Assembly: GCF_027409185.1 (NCBI RefSeq) | Contig: NC_084463.1 | Location: forward strand, 72,835,852 to 72,899,851 | DNA: 64,000 bases | Direction of reading: 5' to 3' | Source: Cynocephalus volans | Taxonomy: Eukaryota > Chordata > Mammalia > Dermoptera > Cynocephalidae | Shown: piece by piece, positions 57,839 through 64,000 of the stretch | Numbering within the stretch: position 1 is the stretch's first letter | Layout of the letters: each line of letters opens with the position of its first letter | Notes under the pieces: generated by a model | Seen by the model: the letters and a program-made list of their open reading frames with translations, nothing else | Told to the model about the DNA's origin: nothing | Databases searched by the model: none | Made by a program: the position numbers and the translations under genes

Positions 57839-58400
57839 CATCTAGGTTGGAAAAGACAAAGTCAAATTGTCCCTGTTTGCAGATTACATGATTCTATACA
57901 TAGAAAAGCCTAAAGACCATACAAAACAAACAAACAAACAAACAACCAAAATAAACCTCTTAGAGTTGATAAACAATTTCAGTAAAGTAACAAGTTGCAG
58001 GATACAAAATCAACACTCAAAAATCAGTAGTATTTTTATTCTCCAACAAAAACTAGTAGAAAAAGAAATCCAGAAGTCTAGCCCATTTACAATAGTCACC
58101 AAAAAAATAAAATACTTAGAAATAAAGTTTACCAAGGAGGTGAAAGATCTCTACCATGAGAACTACAAATCGTTGTTGGAAGAAATTAAAGAGGACACAA
58201 AAAGATAGAAAGAAGTTCCATGCTCTTGGATTGAAAGAATTAATATTGTGAAAATGTCCATTCTTTCCAAAGCAATCTATGGATTCAATGCAGTCCCCAT
58301 CAAAATACCAACGACAGTCTTCATAGAAATAGAAAAAGCAACCCAAACATTCATATGGAACAACAAAGGACCCTGAATAGCCAAAGCAATCCTGAGCAAA

Positions 58401-58463
<63 letters not shown>

Positions 58464-59690
58464 AAATAAAGCTGGAGGCATAACACTCCCTGACTTCAAA
58501 CTATACCACAAAGCTGTAGTAGCCAAAACAGCATGGTACTGGCATAAAAACAGACACTTGGACCAATGGAACAGGTTAGAGAACCCAGAAATCAACCCAT
58601 GTACTTAACAGCCAACTGATCTTTGACAAAGGCAGCAAGAACATACATTGGGGAAAAGACTGCCTCTTTGATAAATGGTGCTGGGAAAACTGGACATCCA
58701 TATGTAAAAGAATGAATCTAGATCTGTACCTTTTGCCATATACCAAAATCAACTCTAAATGTATTAAAAACTTAAATAGACATCCTGAAACTGCAAAACT
58801 CTTAAAAGAACACATAAAGGAAAAACTTGAAGCAGTAGAACTGGGCAAAGACTTTCTGAATATGACCCCCAAAGCACAAGCAACAAAAGGAAAAATAAAC
58901 AAATGGGATTATATCTAACTAAAAAGCTTCTGCAACACAATAGAAACAATAACAGAGTGAATCTACAGAATGGGTGAAAATTTTTGCAAACTATGTATCA
59001 TACAAAGGATTAATATTGAGACTATACAAGGAACTCAAACAGCTTAACAGTAAAAAAATCAATTAACCCAATTAAAAAGTGGGCAAAGGAGCTGAATAGG
59101 CACTTCTTAAAGTAAGATATGTGAATGGCCAGCAGACACACGAAAAAATGCTCAACGTTATGGAAATGCAAATCAAAACCACACTGAGATATCTCACCCC
59201 AGTTAGACTGACTATTACCAAAAAAAAAGAATAACAAATGCTGGATGCAGAGAAAGGAACACACCTATACTGTTGATGGAACTGTAAATTGGTGCAACCA
59301 TGCAACCATTATGGAAAATGGTATGGAGGTTCCTCAAACAACTACAGATTGAGCTGCCATATGATCCAGCAATTGCACTGCTGTGTCTATACCCAAAGGA
59401 ATGGAAATCATGTCAAAGGGATACCTGCATGTTTATCACAGCTCTACTTACAATGGACAAGAGTTGGAACCAGCCTCAATGTCCATTGTTGGATGATTGG
59501 ATGAGGAAAATGTGGTATATTTACACAATAGAATACTACTATGCCATAAAAAATGCAATACTGCCATTCATAGCAACATGAATGTACTTAAAGAAAATTA
59601 TGTCAAGTGCAATAGCCAGGCACAGAAAGAGAAATGCCACATTTCCTCACTCAAAAGTGGGAGCTTAAAAATAAACAATTTTTTAAAAAA
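57839..59690 (+). pseudogene. L1 copy D ORF2 relic, endonuclease and N-terminal RT deleted
   Basis: Begins just before RT motif C (GKDKVKLSLFADYM). The FADD box reads FADY: first Asp GAT at 57882-57884 kept, second changed to Tyr at 57885-57887. Continues with thumb and C-terminal parts in several frames (58712-58918, 59300-59581) to the L1 end. An AAAT microsatellite lies inside at 58397-58466. Not functional. Confidence 0.9.
58397..58466. repeat. (AAAT)n microsatellite inside L1 copy D ORF2
   Basis: About 17 tandem copies of aaat. In copy B the matching place has only GCAAAACAAATAAAGCT, so the tract grew from one or two AAAT words. Confidence 0.95.
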
Positions 59691-59948
59691 GAAAGATTTA
59701 ACAATTACAATAAAATGTTGAACTTTCAAAAAGAGAGAACAGAATTGAGGTTACCAAAGGTGGAAAGGGAGAGGGTGAGGAAGGGTAAGGGAGGAATTGG
59801 TAAAGGGCTACAAAAAATGATTACATTGTATAGTGTTGAACATAGTAATTATCCTGATTTGAGCATCACATATTGCACAGAGGTGATGATATTCAACTCT
59901 GTACCCCACAGATATGTACAAGCAACTATGTTATAGTAAAAAAAAACA

Positions 59949-60234
59949 AAGCCTCTAATTTTCACTTATATAGGTTAAAAACAATTTCTAACATGATGGT
60001 CAGTATAATTGTGTTGGTATATCATCCTTAGAGCTCTATCCCTCTCCCTTTTTATTTATTTATTTTTTAAATTTTGTCTTGCCCCTTCTTTTCTTTTAAC
60101 CCGAAAGGAATTTTATACCTGGTTCCATGACAGGGTATTAGAAGAGCATAGGTAACAACTTCCTCACTTTGTTATTAGATGGAACCCCTACTGCACCTGC
60201 AGTTTCCATTACCTGATGAAATGTAGTGTTTAAT
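59949..60234. other. Gene-free spacer
   Basis: Nothing recognised. Confidence 0.45.
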
Positions 60235-61092
60235 AATCATCAGGGAACTGCAAATCAAAATCAAAATGAGATTATCATCTCATCATAGTCAGAATGGTTA
60301 CTATCAAAAAGACAAAAAATTACAAATACCACTGAGGATGCAGAGAGAATGAAACTCTTGCACACTGTTGGTGGGTATGCAAATTAGTACAGCCATTATG
60401 AACCCAGTATGGAATTTCCTCAAAAAATTTAAAATAGAGTACCTTATGACCCAGCAATTCCTGTACTGGGAATATAATCAAAGAAAAGGAAATCAGTATA
60501 CCAAAGAGATATCTGCATCCCCATGTTTGTTGCAGAACTACTTACAGTAGCAAGATGTGGGATCAATCTACATGTTCATCAATGGATGAATGGATAAAGA
60601 AAATGTGGTCTGTATCCCACTCAGCCATAAAAAGGATGCAATTCTGTTGTGTGCAGCAACATGAATGAGCCTAGAAGATATTACGTTAAGTGAAATAAGT
60701 CAGACATAGAAAGACAAATACTGCATGTTCTCACTCATATACGGGAGCTAAAAAAGTTGAACTCATAGAAGTAGAGAATTGAATTGTGGTTATTAGAGGC
60801 TGGGAAGAGTGAGGAAATGTTGGATAACAAACACAACTTACAGCTAGATAGGAAGAATAAGTTCTAGCTTTCTATAGCAGTATGGGTGACTGTAGTTAAT
60901 AATTTCTTGTATGTTCTCAAATAGCTAGAAGAGAGGGTTTCTAATGTTCCTAATACAACGAAATGATAAATGTTTGCAGTGATGAGTATGCTAATCATCC
61001 TGATGTGAGCATCACACATTGTATACATGTGTTGAAATATCACTCTGTGCCCCATAAATAAGCACAATTATTATATGTCAATTCAAATGAAA
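60235..61092 (+). mobile_element. 5'-truncated old L1, plus strand
   Basis: ORF2 C-terminal and 3'UTR: gggaactgcaaatcaaaatc, ggtgggtatgcaaattagtacagcc, cattcctgtactgggaatataatc style words, gaatgaatggataaagaaaatgtgg, gaaataagtcagacatagaaag, ctgatgtgagcatcacacattg and ccccataaataagcacaatta. Old, no intact frame. Confidence 0.85.
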
Positions 61093-62817
61093 GGAAAAAC
61101 ACAGTGTTTAAGTAAACTATGTTCATTCGTGTGCCTTTTTATATCTTTAAAAATATAGGGAATCACATTTGGTCAGATGACTTTCTCAAGTCAGGGTGCA
61201 ACACCTTCCCCATTTCCTTTAGGTCTACTGTGAAGCTGGCCTGTTTTCATGGTCAAACTCACTGGAGAAAATCCAGCAATGTGGAAGAAGAGGTAATTTA
61301 GTGTTCATTCGTTTATGCAACTCTATTCTTAAATGGTGACTACCCTCAATTTCTCCAGGGAAGCTATTTCAGTGCTTTTGTACATATGGTTCTTTGGGAG
61401 GCATTTCACTATTTCTAACAAATAAGATGCAGTGAATCATAAAATGCTGCAAGCGTGTTTCTCTGTTATGAATCATACTAAGAGAAAACAAGGAATATGA
61501 CTAATTGCAAGAACTATGACCAAAATATGGAGTTTCTTAACATTCTTTCTCTCTCTTTCTCTCTCCTTTCAGTCTCCCTCTACCCACCCAGTCCCATAAA
61601 TACAAATATTGTGTTAATAATTTAAATAGCTTATATACTTAGAATCTTCATTGAGAGATTAGATTTGTTAAAACTGTGCTGATTCATTATGTTTTAAATC
61701 TTAAAAATAAAACTTTTCCACATTAAATTCAAATCCCTAACCAATAAATTGAGAATAATTGTGGGGTTAATTAGTTTTCAAAATTGTCTTGTAGATGAAA
61801 AAAAGTCACTGCCCAAATGAAATTCTTAGGAGATGATTTTAATTAACTTTGCTCTTGCCCGGTAACCCCTTTCTACTTCCCCATAAATGACCTCCCCTTG
61901 GTAGAATTTCACTACCTGGTCTTTGAATCTGTAACAGGGCCCAACTTTACTTATTAAAATAGCCAGGTTGCTTTGATATGGGTCCCAGGTTTCATTCCTG
62001 CAAATGTTCCTGCCTCTGTACCAGCTGGTTTCTTATTTTCTAAACTCTCTGCCTTAGAAGTCCTAGTGACAAGTCCTAGCCACTTTGACCCCTTCATCTG
62101 CCCTGCTTAGATAAGTTTACTTTAGTTTAAGACATTCTATTACACCTGCTTTGAAATCTACAAGGAGTGAAGTCCATTTAGTCTTGCTGTATGGAGTCTT
62201 GGCATCCATTCTATCATTAGGATGCTTTTAGGCTTCAGTGAAAGAAACCAGAATTTAAACTTGGGTCAACACAGACGCCTTCTGTCTCCTAAGGGGAAGT
62301 TCAGGGGAAGAGCAGGCTCCAGGGTTACTTAACTGGTCAATTCCACTGGCTCTTGAAGACCAATGTTCCTTTGTTCCTCTGCTCTGTCCCCTTTGCTGGA
62401 GGTTTTATCCTCAGGCTGGCACCAAGTTGTTGGTAGCAACTCCAGGCATCATTTCTAGGTGTAACCGTATCCCAAATATGAAGGGAATTATTTCTTGTTT
62501 AGTTCTTTCTAAAGAGAGAAGAAAATTTGTTCCCCAAAGTGCTTCCCACCCACTGCCCTTCCACCAGCAGATTACCCGTCCTATGACATGGGCCAGAATT
62601 AAGTCACATTCCCACCCTGAAGCACTCATTGCAAAGGGAATAGTGATAACCATTCAAGCAGCCACACTTTGGGTAGGATGAGGTCCCATCCTCTGAATTG
62701 TATTGTGATGTATGGAAGGGTGGGTACCTTAACAACATTTGTCTTTTATTAAGGAGGAAAGAGAATGGATGCTGGGTAGTGCCTGCCGTGTCCCTATGCA
62801 CCACTATGTCATGCACA
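61093..62817. other. Gene-free stretch
   Basis: No gene. A CT-rich run lies at 61543-61570. The part at 62230-62690 may contain an old repeat I cannot name. Confidence 0.45.
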
Positions 62818-62990
62818 GAAGCAGCCTGAGCTGTGGAATCAGGCCGATCTAAATTCAAGCCCCGGATAAACTTCTGTCTCCCTAGCTGACTTTTGCTTTA
62901 CTTTTATGAGGCTTGAGTTTTCTCATCTTTAAAGTGGATAAAAGTTTAATTATCTTTCAGGGTTATTGAAATGATTAAATAAAAATAGCA
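62818..62990 (-). repeat. MIR SINE relic, minus strand
   Basis: gctgtggaatcaggccgatctaaattcaagcccc, tttctcatctttaaagtgg and gggttattgaaatgattaaata follow a reversed MIR. Confidence 0.75.
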
Positions 62991-64000
62991 ACAACTATAA
63001 AACAAAAAAAAAGTTTATAGAGTTCTGGCCTTAGTAAGTTCTCAATTTAGTTTTTTGCCTTCTACTTCCTTAATCTTGTCAAGTCCCCATTTCTAGCAAA
63101 ATCACTTCAAATTCTACAAATTATATTCATTGCATTGCTGACAGAGATTTTTCTTAAGAAGCACAATATCAAAGTTCTTCCAAACCTGTTATATAGTATC
63201 CCATTTTGTTTCCTTTATACAGAATATGGAAGTTTTTATTGAGCTGGAGTACTAGCAAAATTTTTATTTATAAAACGAAGTATTCATGGTTACATAACTG
63301 CCTAGCACAAAGACAGTGCCATGTTGTTGTGACTGAGGAAACTGTAAATTATGCAAAAGGGTGAGAGTCAGATATACTAGACATAAAACATGAACCAATT
63401 TGTCAGAAAGCCTGGAACAGACAGGTAGAGAATGATCCCCCAACAACAAAATCTTATCAGATTTAGTTTCAAACAATGTTTTCAATCATGGCTAGTCTCA
63501 GGCAAATAATACCCAAATTGGAGTTGAGTGGTAGCCATGCAATAAAATCCCATACTAGTTTACCATTGCAAATGAATTTGATGGTTCTCTTTAAAATACT
63601 TGAATTCACTCTTGGTGAGTTCAAGTGCATCAGGTGGAAAGATGTGATGTGTCATGAGTTACGAGGGTAGATTTAGGGGAGAAAATCTACATAAGATTAT
63701 GGGCTATATTACCTGTGGTGATATGAACTAACAGTTCATTTAAAATTTTCTAGTAAATACAACTTGCAAGTATTACTGTCCCTATTTTGTCAGTCTATAA
63801 TTTTTACCTGTTCACTCTAGGGCAGCCAGACGCAGGGAAAACAAAAATCAGACTTTCCCTTTCCCGGCTTTAGGGAGTGTAGGAGTCTCAAGACTGTGAA
63901 AGGGAATGCTTTTTCCCAGAGGCCCCTGCGTGGGGTAGCCATGGCAGAGGAGGAGAGCAGCTTATCTAAGCTGTAGCTGATCCTTGACAACTACCTGTTC
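62991..64000. other. Gene-free stretch to window end
   Basis: No gene or confident repeat. The final 200 bases (63800-64000) are GC-richer and unassigned. Confidence 0.45.

Larger units (their letters stand above)
55815..59948 (+). mobile_element. LINE-1 copy D, plus strand, internally deleted
   Basis: Starts with an L1-type 5' end (cttcctggaagattgtggactacaggtgccc), continues through a minisatellite 5'UTR (to about 57130), a decayed ORF1 (about 57250-57838), a jump into ORF2 before RT motif C (about 57838), the rest of ORF2 to about 59690, a 3'UTR with a G-rich tract (59760-59800) and the tail agtaaaaaaaaac at 59935-59948. It is the only young-type L1 in plus orientation. No clear target-site duplication. 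Confidence 0.9.

Overview
The window is nuclear DNA from a placental mammal, built almost entirely of retrotransposons and their relics. I find no functional host exon, no tRNA or rRNA gene and no CRISPR. Several LINE-1 (L1) copies, L2, MIR, mariner remnants, LTRs, long AT-rich single-copy stretches and CA/GT microsatellites all point to a eutherian. Two short tRNA-derived SINEs (2628-2767 and 17696-17784, both minus) resemble the t-SINE/CYN family known from colugos (Dermoptera), so a colugo such as Galeopterus or Cynocephalus is my best guess; this is an inference from repeat type.

Layout. 1-4980: minus-strand L1 (copy A) cut by the window edge and split by a SINE. 5010-11370: minus-strand near-full-length L1 (copy B) whose ORF2 is broken by one in-frame stop and whose ORF1 is open over 289 codons. 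11.4-36 kb: mostly AT-rich, gene-free DNA with old L1, L2, MIR, a palindromic MITE, mariner MITE pieces, a near-perfect hairpin at 24.35 kb and purine-pyrimidine tracts. 36.0-37.4 kb and 42.4-44.0 kb: two copies, in opposite orientation, of an L1-mobilised composite element with a 5' L1-UTR-like part, a GC-rich VNTR and an A-rich tail, each with its own target-site duplication. 37.4-41.3 kb: old L1 interrupted by a younger truncated L1, a solo-LTR-like block and a mariner. 41.4-45.2 kb: a processed pseudogene of NETO2 (minus), which sits inside an older repeat and is itself split by the second composite element. 45.4-48.9 kb: old L1, an LTR with triplicated R-region repeats and a MIR. 48.9-54.5 kb: minus-strand L1 (copy C) with 131-bp 5'UTR monomers. 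55.8-59.9 kb: plus-strand L1 (copy D) with a minisatellite-like 5'UTR and a 2.5-kb internal deletion fusing ORF1 to mid-ORF2. 60.2-61.1 kb: old L1. 61.1-64.0 kb: gene-free with one MIR.

The L1 copies supply the machinery (endonuclease plus reverse transcriptase) that explains the other features: SINEs, the NETO2 pseudogene and the composite elements all carry L1-style target-site duplications or A-rich tails. None of the four younger L1 copies keeps an intact FADD catalytic box in its reverse transcriptase, so none looks autonomous today. The most interesting candidate for something undescribed is the composite VNTR element pair, which parallels SVA/LAVA elements of apes in architecture but has unrelated sequence.
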